Both the position numbers and the translations under genes were made by a program. The notes below the pieces were generated by a model. That model was not told where the DNA came from. It made no database searches and saw only the letters and a program-made list of their open reading frames with translations. Positions 1 to 5,694 of a stretch of DNA of 7,147 nt are shown piece after piece. The stretch covers positions 1 through 7,147 of the forward strand of contig NZ_BAAADA010000054.1 of NCBI RefSeq assembly GCF_039522005.1. Direction: 5' to 3'. The stretch's first letter is position 1, and each line of letters starts with the position of its first letter. Origin of the DNA: Alkalibacterium indicireducens (GTDB taxonomy: Bacteria; Bacillota; Bacilli; Lactobacillales; Carnobacteriaceae_A).

Positions 1-15
1 CTTCTTTCTTTTTGT

Positions 16-67
16 CTACTTTAATTTCTTGCCCTACTATTTTACTTTCCGACAACTATTTTACACA
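16..67. repeat. Direct repeats spaced 18-19 bp, possible insertion-sequence end
   Basis: Two identical 10-mers, ACTATTTTAC, lie at 36-45 and 55-64, and a degenerate third copy (ACTTTAATTT) lies at 18-27. Read on the minus strand the block begins TGTGTAAAATAGTTG near position 67 and repeats GTAAAATAGT. Multiple short direct repeats of about 20 bp just inside a TGT...-type terminus are typical of IS21-family ends, where the transposase binds. The repeats themselves are seen directly. The IS21 assignment is inference, because no transposase or second end is in the window. They could instead be binding sites for an unknown protein. Confidence 0.4.
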
Positions 68-137
68 TAGGTTATAAATGGGTAACAAATGCCAAGCTAA
101 TGTTACAGAAAAATGACTGGCCTGCCGGTGTCATCCA

Positions 138-181
138 GGAAAAAGACCTTCAGACCAGCTCAAGCTGATTTGAAGGTCTTT
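138..181 (-). terminator. Rho-independent terminator of clpX
   Basis: Two 19-base arms (142-160 and 163-181) pair around a 2-base gap, so the real loop will be slightly larger. In the minus-strand RNA there are 17 Watson-Crick pairs, one G-U and one A-C mismatch. Five U residues follow (A140-A144 on the plus strand). It starts 10 bases after the clpX stop codon. The opposite strand can form the same stem but has only three U residues, so plus-strand termination would be weaker. Confidence 0.9.
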
Positions 182-191
182 GCTTGTTTAA

Positions 192-1445
192 TTAGCTAAC
201 TTTCTGCCCATCTTCATCATAAAAGATAGGATTCATCTGTGTTTCCACTGTTTCTTCGGTTATAACGACTTTCTTAATGTCCGGTCTGCTGGGCACTTCA
301 AACATGATATCCATCATAATGCTTTCAATGATCGATCTCAGCCCACGCGCACCAGTATCTCGTTCGATTGCCTTTTTACCGATTCCACGAAGAGCCTGCT
401 CCTCAAATTCAAGTTCTACCTCATCGATTTGCAGCAGTTTTTTATACTGTTTAACCAGCGAGTTTTTAGGCTTCGTCAGAATTTCGACCAGATCGTCTTC
501 ATTCAGCTTCTCAAGTACAGCTGTAATCGGGAGTCTACCGATAAATTCAGGAATCAGACCATATTTCAGTAAGTCTTCAGGTATGATCTGCTGCATGATG
601 CTCTGCTTCTCATCTGCTTCTTTACGCTTGCTTGCAGCACCAAATCCGATCACTTTATCCCCCAGACGATTTTTTACAATCGTTTCTATTCCGTCGAAGG
701 CCCCTCCGACAATAAAGAGTATATTAGTTGTATCAATCTGAATCAGTTCCTGATGAGGGTGTTTTCTGCCTCCTTGAGGCGGCACACTTGCAGTCGTTCC
801 TTCAAGAATTTTTAAAAGCGCTTGTTGTACACCTTCCCCACTGACGTCTCTTGTGATAGAGACATTTTCCGACTTGCGGGCGATTTTATCGATCTCATCG
901 ACATAAATGATTCCGCGTTGTGCCAGCTCTACATCGTAATCAGCTGACTGGAGGAGTTTCAGTAGAATGTTCTCAACATCTTCTCCAACATACCCCGCTT
1001 CGGTCAGATTCGTTGCATCAGCTATTGCAAAAGGAACGTTCAGAATGCGTGCAAGCGTCTGTGCCAGGTACGTTTTACCCGACCCTGTAGGACCGATCAG
1101 ACAGATGTTACTTTTCTGAAGTTCAATGTCATCTTCTGTGTCTTCATCTAGACTGTTGATACGTTTGTAGTGATTGTATACCGCTACAGAAAGAGCTTTT
1201 TTAGCCGCTTCCTGACCAATGATATACTCATTCAGTATTTCTCGAATCTCATGAGGCTTAGGAACGTTCATTTCACCGTCGAATGACTGCTTGCTGAACT
1301 CTTCTTCCATAATTTCCTGGCATAAGTCAACACATTCATTACAGATATAAACGCCAGGACCTGCCACGATTTTCTTTACCTGCTCCTGTGATTTCCCGCA
1401 GAATGAACATGAGATATTTCCTTTTTGATCGTCATCGTTAAACAT
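192..1445 (-). CDS. clpX: ClpX, ATPase subunit of the ClpXP protease
   Basis: ClpX is a cytoplasmic hexameric AAA+ unfoldase that recognises tagged or damaged proteins, unfolds them with ATP and feeds them into ClpP. The 417-residue product has every expected element: an N-terminal zinc-binding domain (C13, C16, C35, C38), Walker A GPTGSGKT (118-125), pore loop GYVGED (151-156), Walker B IIYVDEIDK (179-187), the RKH pore-2 loop within GGRKHP (225-230), the IGF loop for ClpP docking (264-269), an arginine finger in EFIGR (R304) and sensor II GARGLR (365-370). Length is normal. The frame extends upstream to an ATG at 1466, but that start has no Shine-Dalgarno site. The ATG at 1445 has GAGAGGTGA eight bases before it and gives the family's usual MF... 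start. A terminator upstream separates it from tig, so it probably has its own promoter; the best candidate, TTTTCA (1497-1492), 16 bases, TATTAG (1475-1470), is weak. No CtsR-type heptad repeat is visible upstream. Confidence 0.98.
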   Translation of the reverse strand: MFNDDDQKGNISCSFCGKSQEQVKKIVAGPGVYICNECVDLCQEIMEEEFSKQSFDGEMNVPKPHEIREILNEYIIGQEAAKKALSVAVYNHYKRINSLDEDTEDDIELQKSNICLIGPTGSGKTYLAQTLARILNVPFAIADATNLTEAGYVGEDVENILLKLLQSADYDVELAQRGIIYVDEIDKIARKSENVSITRDVSGEGVQQALLKILEGTTASVPPQGGRKHPHQELIQIDTTNILFIVGGAFDGIETIVKNRLGDKVIGFGAASKRKEADEKQSIMQQIIPEDLLKYGLIPEFIGRLPITAVLEKLNEDDLVEILTKPKNSLVKQYKKLLQIDEVELEFEEQALRGIGKKAIERDTGARGLRSIIESIMMDIMFEVPSRPDIKKVVITEETVETQMNPIFYDEDGQKVS

Positions 1446-1453
1446 AGGCACGG

Positions 1454-1462
1454 TCACCTCTC
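1454..1462 (-). promoter_or_regulatory. Shine-Dalgarno site that sets the clpX start
   Basis: GAGAGGTGA on the minus strand lies eight bases before the ATG at 1445-1443. The upstream in-frame ATG at 1466-1464 immediately precedes this site, so the seven extra residues of the longer reading would be encoded by the ribosome-binding region itself. Confidence 0.85.
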
Positions 1463-1493
1463 TCATAGCCTAATAAGATTTTATGAATTTATG

Positions 1494-1522
1494 AAAAACG
1501 GGAATGCACGTTAGGCATTCCC
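1494..1522 (-). terminator. Rho-independent terminator between tig and clpX
   Basis: A perfect 8-bp stem (GGGAATGC at 1500-1507 with GCATTCCC at 1515-1522) encloses a 7-base loop. In the minus-strand transcript it is followed by G and then five U residues (1498-1494). It begins 18 bases after the tig stop codon. It implies that tig and clpX are at least partly separate transcription units, with clpX expressed from its own promoter, by read-through, or both. Confidence 0.85.
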
Positions 1523-1540
1523 ATTTACATTTAAACAGTT

Positions 1541-2851
1541 TTACGCTTCGTCTGACTCTTCTGCTGCTTCAAGTGTTTCTTTAGCAGTTGAAGTGATCAG
1601 GTCAATTGCTTTTTTCAATGAGATGTCTCTGTTAAGAAGGTCTGGAGAAAGTACGCTGCGTACTTGGTCTTCAGGCATGTTGTACTGCTCAGCCAGATCA
1701 GAGATTTCTTTTTCTATGTCTTCCTCAGTTGCATCAAGGTTCTCCGCTTCAACAATTGCTTCAAGTACCAGGTTCGTGCGTACGTTAAATTCTGCATCGC
1801 CTTCGAACTGCTTGTGAAGATTCTGTTCTGTTGAGTTTGTCATCTGGTAGTACATTTCAGGTGAAATGCCCTGCTGTTTCAAGTTGTTCAGGAACATATC
1901 CATCTGACGGTGTACTTCTTCGTGAGCCATTTCATGTGGAATCTCTTCAATTTTAGCGTTTTCTACTGCTTTTCTGATAGCTTCGTCATCTCTGGCATCG
2001 TCAGCGGCAGTAGTCTTGCTTTCTTCAAGTTCTTTGCGGATTTTTTCTTTCAATTCATCCACTGTTTCTACGTCTTCATCAAGATCTTTAACGAACTCAT
2101 CGTCAAGTTCAGGCAATTCTTTCACTTTAACTTCGTGAACCTTGACTTTAAATACAGCTTCTTTTCCAGCAAGTTCATCTGAGTGATACTCTTCAGGGAA
2201 AGTAACTGTAACGTCTTTCTCGTCTCCTGCTTTAACGCCAACCAGCTGATCTTCAAAACCAGGGATGAATGAGTTAGATCCAAGAACTAGTGAGTGGTTC
2301 TCACCTTTTCCACCTTCAAATGCTTCATCGCCAACGAATCCTTCGTAATCGATGACAACAGTGTCGCCTTCTTCTGCTGCATCTTCTTTAATAGTCAGTT
2401 CAGCAAGGCTTTCACGACGGCGATCCAGTGCTGCATCTACGTCTTCTTCAGAAACGTTACGATCCTGTTTGGCTACTTCGATTTCTTTGTACTGTCCAAG
2501 CTCAACTTCAGGTTTAAGAGTGACTTCAGCAATCAGTTCCCAATCCTGGTTCTTTTCAACTGATTTGATATCAATATTAGGCTGAGCTACAGGCTCGATG
2601 CCAGCTTCCTGTACAGCTTTAGAATAAGCTGCAGGCAGCAGGTCGTTAAGCGTGTCTTCGTAAAGTGCAGCTTCACCGTACATCTGATTGAAAATACGTC
2701 GTGGCACTCGTCCTTTACGGAATCCTGGTACGTTCAAGTTTTTCTGAACTTTCTTAAATGTTTTATCCAGTCCTTTTTGTACTGTTTCTTGATCGATCGT
2801 GAATTCCAGACGGCCTGTTGTAGCACCTGTTTTTTCAAAATTTGTTTCCAT
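1541..2851 (-). CDS. tig: Trigger factor, ribosome-bound chaperone and prolyl isomerase
   Basis: Trigger factor docks at the peptide exit tunnel and shelters nascent chains. The 436-residue product has the three-part family layout. The N-terminal ribosome-binding domain (about 1-115) carries the signature loop GFRKGRVP at 43-50. An FKBP-type peptidyl-prolyl isomerase domain follows at about 160-245 (EGDTVVIDYEGF and SFIPGFEDQLVG). The C-terminal helical chaperone domain runs from about 246 to the end and finishes in an acidic tail (EAAEESDEA). Length is typical. The start at 2851 is supported by GGAGGG (2866-2861), nine bases upstream. It sits between the TPR gene and clpX, a conserved neighbourhood in Bacillota, and has its own promoter and leader. 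From memory, its sequence resembles enterococcal trigger factor more than staphylococcal. Confidence 0.98.
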   Translation of the reverse strand: METNFEKTGATTGRLEFTIDQETVQKGLDKTFKKVQKNLNVPGFRKGRVPRRIFNQMYGEAALYEDTLNDLLPAAYSKAVQEAGIEPVAQPNIDIKSVEKNQDWELIAEVTLKPEVELGQYKEIEVAKQDRNVSEEDVDAALDRRRESLAELTIKEDAAEEGDTVVIDYEGFVGDEAFEGGKGENHSLVLGSNSFIPGFEDQLVGVKAGDEKDVTVTFPEEYHSDELAGKEAVFKVKVHEVKVKELPELDDEFVKDLDEDVETVDELKEKIRKELEESKTTAADDARDDEAIRKAVENAKIEEIPHEMAHEEVHRQMDMFLNNLKQQGISPEMYYQMTNSTEQNLHKQFEGDAEFNVRTNLVLEAIVEAENLDATEEDIEKEISDLAEQYNMPEDQVRSVLSPDLLNRDISLKKAIDLITSTAKETLEAAEESDEA

Positions 2852-2894
2852 GTATAATTACCCTCCGAATTGATTAGTCTGCTAGCAATCGTCA

Positions 2895-2918
2895 TTATTT
2901 CCAACTCTGCGGAAATAA
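2895..2918 (-). promoter_or_regulatory. Hairpin in the tig 5' leader
   Basis: A perfect 8-bp inverted repeat (TTATTTCC at 2895-2902, GGAAATAA at 2911-2918) encloses an 8-base loop. It lies inside the predicted leader, about 30 nt after the likely transcription start and 43 nt before the tig ATG. No U run follows, so it does not look like a terminator. It could stabilise the mRNA or bind a protein; its function is unknown. A chance repeat in AT-rich DNA is possible. Confidence 0.45.
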
Positions 2919-2954
2919 GCCTATTCACTATTTTTTATTTAAACATACTTAATT

Positions 2955-2983
2955 ATCATACAATATTTAAAGGCTAATGTAAA
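2955..2983 (-). promoter_or_regulatory. Sigma-A promoter of tig
   Basis: On the minus strand a -35 box TTTACA (2983-2978, 5 of 6 to consensus) is separated by exactly 17 bases from a -10 box TATGAT (2960-2955, 5 of 6). The predicted transcription start is near 2948, giving a leader of about 97 nt. The promoter lies just after the TPR gene stop codon, with no terminator visible between them, so some read-through from the TPR gene into tig is possible. Confidence 0.75.
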
Positions 2984-2998
2984 CTGCGGATGCTTAAT

Positions 2999-3949
2999 TC
3001 ACAGCAACTCCTGATACACTCTGCTGACCCAGCTGTTAATATAAGCCTGTTTCTCCTCAGACACTTGTTCAACTGCATCCTGCTCGGGCTGTATCCCCTC
3101 TGCTATTGTATAAATCCATGCTGTAATATCTTCTTTTTGAATGGCTTCATCGATAAACGGAAAGAGCATGAGAAGAACAGCATTCGCTTCCTGTTCGACC
3201 AGCACTTTTAATGAAGGATTACTGATGAAGATTTCTTCAATTTTAGAATACGTGTCCTGTACGACCGGATGATTTTCAAACGTGCTCATAGTTGCTGGTG
3301 TGACCTTTCTAGTCTCATTCAGCCAAGTATATGAAAAAGACTGATTTACTCTTCTGTCAATAAGTACAGACAGAAATCCGGACCGGGCAAACGGATGAAC
3401 GTATGGGTTCTGAAAAACAGATGGTGCCGCATGAATCAAATTGTCCGTCTTCATCTCATCCGCTTCCTGAATCAGAGCAAACTGCTCATCAGGCGTCAAT
3501 GAGGCTAAAGAAAACAGTTTTTTCTTGCGCTCGATTTCTGTCTGGTGACGTTCTTTTTCTGCTTCAAGTTTTTTCTGCTCTAAAGTGTCCTTAAGATTCT
3601 GCCAGCTGGCCAAGTTTTCCGAAGTAGCTAACCTGATTTCATCGTCCAGCAATTTTTGAGCTAACAAAAACTGGTAATTGTAGATAAGCAGCTCGATATA
3701 AACAAGCAGTCTCTTTTCGTTTGTCAGGTAAAAGGATTCTTTCTCTTCTGCGTAGTCAAGTGCTTCACTGATCTGCCCATTCTGAAATAATGTCGACACC
3801 AGCAGAATATTCAGGCTGTTTTCATCTTTGATCGCATATGCCTTTTTCATATGTGTAATTGCCCGCTTATAGTCTGCGTCCTGCAGCGCACTCAATGCAT
3901 GATGCATATATGTCCCGTAGTTCTTAGGGAATTCTATCTTATCTCCCAT
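2999..3949 (-). CDS. TPR-repeat protein of unknown function encoded upstream of tig
   Basis: This 316-residue, predominantly helical protein has no enzymatic motif I recognise. Residues about 13-75 read as two tetratricopeptide-like helical hairpins (alanine- and leucine-patterned, for example ALSALQDADYKRAITHMKKA), followed by further helices to about 123. A charged, probably coiled-coil stretch lies at about 125-145 (Lys, Glu and Arg rich). The C-terminal half (150-316) is a helical region I cannot assign. TPRs normally mediate protein-protein contacts. Its position just upstream of tig matches B. subtilis YsoA, also described as a TPR protein, so it is probably the positional counterpart; that is from memory and synteny. 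The start at 3949 is chosen because GAGGAG lies nine bases upstream. The longer frame to 4045 would add a falsely signal-peptide-like leader translated from a terminator. With the chosen start it is cytoplasmic. Confidence 0.88.
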   Translation of the reverse strand: MGDKIEFPKNYGTYMHHALSALQDADYKRAITHMKKAYAIKDENSLNILLVSTLFQNGQISEALDYAEEKESFYLTNEKRLLVYIELLIYNYQFLLAQKLLDDEIRLATSENLASWQNLKDTLEQKKLEAEKERHQTEIERKKKLFSLASLTPDEQFALIQEADEMKTDNLIHAAPSVFQNPYVHPFARSGFLSVLIDRRVNQSFSYTWLNETRKVTPATMSTFENHPVVQDTYSKIEEIFISNPSLKVLVEQEANAVLLMLFPFIDEAIQKEDITAWIYTIAEGIQPEQDAVEQVSEEKQAYINSWVSRVYQELL

Positions 3950-3958
3950 ATCACAACA

Positions 3959-3964
3959 CTCCTC
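3959..3964 (-). promoter_or_regulatory. Shine-Dalgarno site that sets the TPR gene start
   Basis: GAGGAG on the minus strand ends nine bases before the ATG at 3949-3947. The alternative ATG at 4045 lies only a few bases after the accA stop codon, inside the 5' flank of the terminator hairpin. Confidence 0.8.
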
Positions 3965-3970
3965 AGCTAT

Positions 3971-3979
3971 ATTGTACCA
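3971..3979 (-). promoter_or_regulatory. Possible extended -10 promoter of the TPR gene
   Basis: The minus strand reads TGGTACAAT: a TGn extension followed by TACAAT (5 of 6 to the -10 consensus). No good -35 box lies 16-18 bases upstream, though an extended -10 can partly compensate. The predicted start would fall next to the Shine-Dalgarno site and leave a very short leader of about 15 nt. The position, just after the accA terminator, is what one would expect for a separate unit. Confidence 0.4.
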
Positions 3980-4003
3980 CAAGCCTTCTGCTGCAAAACA
4001 TGG

Positions 4004-4042
4004 AATAAATAAAAGCAACAGGATCATTCCATCCCATTGCTT
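4004..4042 (-). terminator. Rho-independent terminator of the acc genes
   Basis: In the minus-strand RNA, AAGCAA (4042-4037) pairs with UUGCUU (4018-4013), then U-G and G-U wobbles, then GGAU (4034-4031) with AUCC (4024-4021). This is a 12-bp stem with a 6-base loop. It is followed by a U-rich tract interrupted by A (4012-4004). It starts three bases after the accA stop codon. The two wobbles and broken U tract suggest moderate strength. Confidence 0.7.
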
Positions 4043-4045
4043 CAA

Positions 4046-4828
4046 CTAATATTGTCTGAATCGGTCATATCGCTTACGTATGAGCTCATTCTTTGAAACT
4101 CGAACGAGTTCAAAAAGCTTTTCATCAATTTCTTTTTTCATATTGGCGATAATCTGATTTTTTTCAAGTACTTCTTTTTTTTCAGTCTCAGGTATCACTT
4201 TTTCGATGATCCCAAGCTTCAGCAAATCAGACGAAGTCAGCTTCATCAGTTCAGCTGCATCGCTGGCTTTCTTGGCATCTTTCCATAGAATAGACGCGAA
4301 TCCTTCAGGTGACAGGATGGAATAAATTGAGAACTCCATCATCCATACTTCATCAGATAATGCCAGAGCTAACGCACCCCCGCTTCCTCCTTCTCCTATG
4401 ATTACTGAGAGAACAGGCACGGAAAGATCACTCATTTCCATCAAGTTCCGGGCAATCGCTTCACCCTGACCCCTTTCTTCGGCTTCAACTCCACAGTATG
4501 CCCCAGAGGTGTTGATAAAGTTGAGAACGGGTCTATTGAACTTCTCAGCTTGTTTCATTAGTCGAAGAGATTTACGGTACCCTTCCGGGTGTGCCGATCC
4601 AAAGTTAGTTCGGACATTTTCCTCGACTGTTGTCCCTTTCTGGTTCCCAATTACAGTCACTGCCCGGCCGTTCAGTTTCCCGATTCCACCAATGATAGCA
4701 GGATCGTCTTTAAACACTCTGTCACCATGCAGTTCGATGAAGTCATCGATCATCATACTTGTAATGTCTTTCATATTGATTCGATCGGTTTTTCTGGCAG
4801 AGGATACCACAGACATGACATCATTCAT
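4046..4828 (-). CDS. accA: Acetyl-CoA carboxylase carboxyltransferase subunit alpha
   Basis: AccA and AccD form the carboxyltransferase that moves the carboxyl group from biotin on AccB to acetyl-CoA, making malonyl-CoA for fatty acid synthesis. The 260-residue product has the crotonase-fold hallmarks of the family: ELHGDRVFKDDPAIIGGIG (32-50), HPEGYRKSLRLMKQAEKF (80-97), AEERGQGEAIA (116-126), GEGGSGGALAL (145-155) and SPEGFASILWKD (173-184). It lacks the N-terminal helical extension of roughly 50 residues found in E. coli, Bacillus and Staphylococcus AccA. This is the short form known from streptococci, so it is not a truncation. Two residues are odd: Cys112 where the family has Pro in GAYPG, and Phe166 where Asn or His is usual after Glu. 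The start at 4828 overlaps the accD stop (ATGA) and has AAAGGAGG (4843-4836) seven bases upstream, indicating translational coupling. Confidence 0.96.
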   Translation of the reverse strand: MNDVMSVVSSARKTDRINMKDITSMMIDDFIELHGDRVFKDDPAIIGGIGKLNGRAVTVIGNQKGTTVEENVRTNFGSAHPEGYRKSLRLMKQAEKFNRPVLNFINTSGAYCGVEAEERGQGEAIARNLMEMSDLSVPVLSVIIGEGGSGGALALALSDEVWMMEFSIYSILSPEGFASILWKDAKKASDAAELMKLTSSDLLKLGIIEKVIPETEKKEVLEKNQIIANMKKEIDEKLFELVRVSKNELIRKRYDRFRQY

Positions 4829-5694
4829 TCAGACTCCTCCTTTACTGTTCCTTCTGGATCGACATGCAGTTCCAGAAGCTGACTAATTACAGATTTTAAT
4901 TTTTCCCGTTCGACGATCTGGTCTATAAAACCATTTTTTAATACTGTCTCAGCAAGCTGGAAGTCATCAGGCAGAGATTCTTTGATTGTCTGTTCAATCA
5001 CCCGTTTACCCGCAAAACCTATTAGTGCTCCTGGTTCAGCCAGTATGATGTCTCCAAGCATAGCAAAGCTTGCTGTCACCCCACCTGTTGTAGGATCGGT
5101 GATCACTGTCAGATAAAAGAGCCCCTTTTCTGAATGCCTTTTAATTGCCGCGCTGGTTTTAGCCATCTGCATAAGCGAAAAGATTCCTTCCTGCATTCTG
5201 GCGCCACCGGATGCTGTAAAAAGTACAACAGGTAAATTTTTTTCAGTCGCTCTTTCAAATAACCGGGTTATTTTTTCTCCAACGGCCTGGCCCATGCTTC
5301 CCATAATGAAGTGTGAATCCATAATTCCAATGGCCGATTCAATTGAATTAAATCGTGCCTGCCCGGTCAGAACAGCCTCCCTTAATCCGGTATTTATTTG
5401 GACGTTCTGAATTTTTTCTTCATATCCTGGAAATTGAAGTGGATCTGACGCATGCACCTCGCCGTCCCATTCTGAGAAACTATTTGGATCAACAGTGAGT
5501 GCCAGTCTTTCCTGAGCACGGATACGTAAGGCGTAGTGACAGTTAGGACATATTCTTTCCTGTCCTAAACTCTTTACGTACACGGACTGTTTACATTGAG
5601 GACATTTTTCAAACATCCCATCCGGAACAGTCGGCCCGTTTTGAGAGGTGCTTTTCTGTATAGAAATATAGGGCCTTTTTTTAAATAGCCTCAT
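4825..5694 (-). CDS. accD: Acetyl-CoA carboxylase carboxyltransferase subunit beta
   Basis: AccD is the zinc-ribbon-bearing partner of AccA in the cytoplasmic carboxyltransferase. The 289-residue product has a four-cysteine zinc ribbon near the N-terminus (C31, C34, C49, C52, as CPQC and CPNC). The carboxyltransferase core follows, with IMDSHFIMGSMG (124-135), FTASGGARMQEG (159-170), TTGGVTASFA (202-211) and LIGFAGKRVIEQT (224-236). All are intact and length is normal. The start lies inside the end of accC (14-base overlap) with AAGGAGG (5707-5701) six bases upstream; the end overlaps the accA start codon. The tight overlaps suggest balanced production of the subunits. From memory the zinc-ribbon region (LGQERICPNCHYALRI) is closer to streptococcal AccD than to staphylococcal AccD. 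Confidence 0.97.
   Translation of the reverse strand: MRLFKKRPYISIQKSTSQNGPTVPDGMFEKCPQCKQSVYVKSLGQERICPNCHYALRIRAQERLALTVDPNSFSEWDGEVHASDPLQFPGYEEKIQNVQINTGLREAVLTGQARFNSIESAIGIMDSHFIMGSMGQAVGEKITRLFERATEKNLPVVLFTASGGARMQEGIFSLMQMAKTSAAIKRHSEKGLFYLTVITDPTTGGVTASFAMLGDIILAEPGALIGFAGKRVIEQTIKESLPDDFQLAETVLKNGFIDQIVEREKLKSVISQLLELHVDPEGTVKEESE

Noticed and set aside
82..106. Inverted repeat GTAACA (82-87) and TGTTAC (101-106)
   Set aside because: Six-base arms with a 13-base loop are expected by chance in AT-rich DNA, and no U run or promoter accompanies them.
1446..1466. Longer clpX start adding MREVTVP
   Set aside because: The added codons are the Shine-Dalgarno region of the ATG at 1445, the 1466 ATG has no ribosome-binding site of its own, and ClpX normally starts just before the zinc-binding domain with MF.
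1910..2182. Plus-strand open frame rich in Phe inside tig
   Set aside because: It is antisense to a well-supported gene, has no ribosome-binding site, and its Phe runs reflect the Glu and Lys codons of tig read backwards.
2734..2928. Minus-strand 64-codon frame across the tig start
   Set aside because: It overlaps the tig start in another frame, has no recognisable product, and runs through the leader hairpin; it looks like a chance frame.
4509..4886. Plus-strand 125-codon frame across the accA start
   Set aside because: It is a shadow of accA and accD on the other strand, with no domain pattern or independent start signals.
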